Shown: piece after piece, positions 5,562-5,681 of the stretch | Layout of the letters: the number at the start of each line of letters is the position of its first letter | Position numbering within the stretch: the stretch's first letter is position 1 | Assembly (NCBI GenBank): GCA_024641465.1 | Contig: JAHEDB010000172.1 | Coordinates: 1 to 5,681 of the forward strand | Source: Chromatiales bacterium | GTDB taxonomy: Bacteria; Pseudomonadota; Gammaproteobacteria; UBA6429; Thiohalophilaceae | Direction: 5' to 3' | Length of the DNA: 5,681 nucleotides | The notes under the pieces: generated by a model | What the model was told of the DNA's origin: nothing | Database searches by the model: none | Seen by the model: only the letters and a program-made list of their open reading frames with translations | Made by a program: the position numbers and the translations under genes

Positions 5562-5681
5562 TTAATCCATGTATGCCTTGGCCTCTTCACCGGGGTTGGG
5601 TAAGCCGGCAATCCGCCAGAGTTTCAAACAGCCGCCAAACAGGCCCTTCACCGCATCGCGCTCTGAACCCATTTTTCGGCA
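5562..5681 (-). CDS. C-terminal end of an unidentified protein (runs off the right edge)
   Basis: The minus strand is open from the window edge (5681) to TAA at 5562-5564, giving 39 residues. They include RKMGSERDAVKGLFGGC and KLWRIAGLPNPGEEAKAYMD up to the stop. The residue mix (Gly, Lys, Leu, Glu, with a Trp and a Pro-Asn-Pro) and the G/C-rich third positions look like real coding sequence. The gene's start lies outside the window. I do not recognise the family, and a C-terminal fragment this short does not justify a function. Its 3' flank has only weak inverted repeats and no clear terminator. Confidence 0.5.
   Translation of the reverse strand, partial: CRKMGSERDAVKGLFGGCLKLWRIAGLPNPGEEAKAYMD

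Overview
The window looks like chromosomal DNA of a Gram-negative bacterium, most likely a gammaproteobacterium. The reasons are secreted and 12-helix inner-membrane proteins, consensus sigma70-type promoter elements, AGGAG-type ribosome binding sites and a REP-like intergenic sequence. This placement is inferred from style and family content, not from a marker gene.

Layout. At the left is a secreted DUF411 metal-binding-type protein (51-488, minus). Diverging from it is a 12-helix MFS transporter (693-1925, plus) with a strong hairpin just upstream. An AT-richer SAM-dependent methyltransferase follows on the same strand (1985-2644). A near-perfect hairpin at 2676-2699 separates it from a convergent minus-strand block. 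That block holds a carboxymuconolactone-decarboxylase/AhpD-like protein (2719-3282), a TetR-family repressor (3353-3940) and a hemerythrin-like HHE protein (4000-4518).

The TetR/AhpD-like pair is a readable regulatory unit. A GGACCG-N2-CGGTCC palindrome lies upstream of each gene. The copy upstream of tetR fills the 17-bp spacer of a TTGACA/TATTAT promoter, whose predicted transcript starts at the A of the ATG. This implies autorepression and a leaderless mRNA. The repressor carries a Cys106/Lys175 pair like the redox switch of NemR, while its AhpD-like target has CxxC but glutamine where histidine is expected. A redox- or electrophile-responsive cassette is the simplest reading.

The right 1.1 kb (4519-5681) has no intact gene. 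It contains a degenerate small plus-strand reading frame (4874-5380) with one hydrophobic segment. That frame is interrupted by a 159-bp palindromic, MITE-like element (5080-5238) with 18-bp perfect terminal inverted repeats and a TAA on each side. Removing the element plus one TAA joins the two coding halves in frame. Further right are a perfect 9-bp hairpin, a REP-like sequence, and the C-terminal 39 codons of an unidentified minus-strand gene that runs off the edge.
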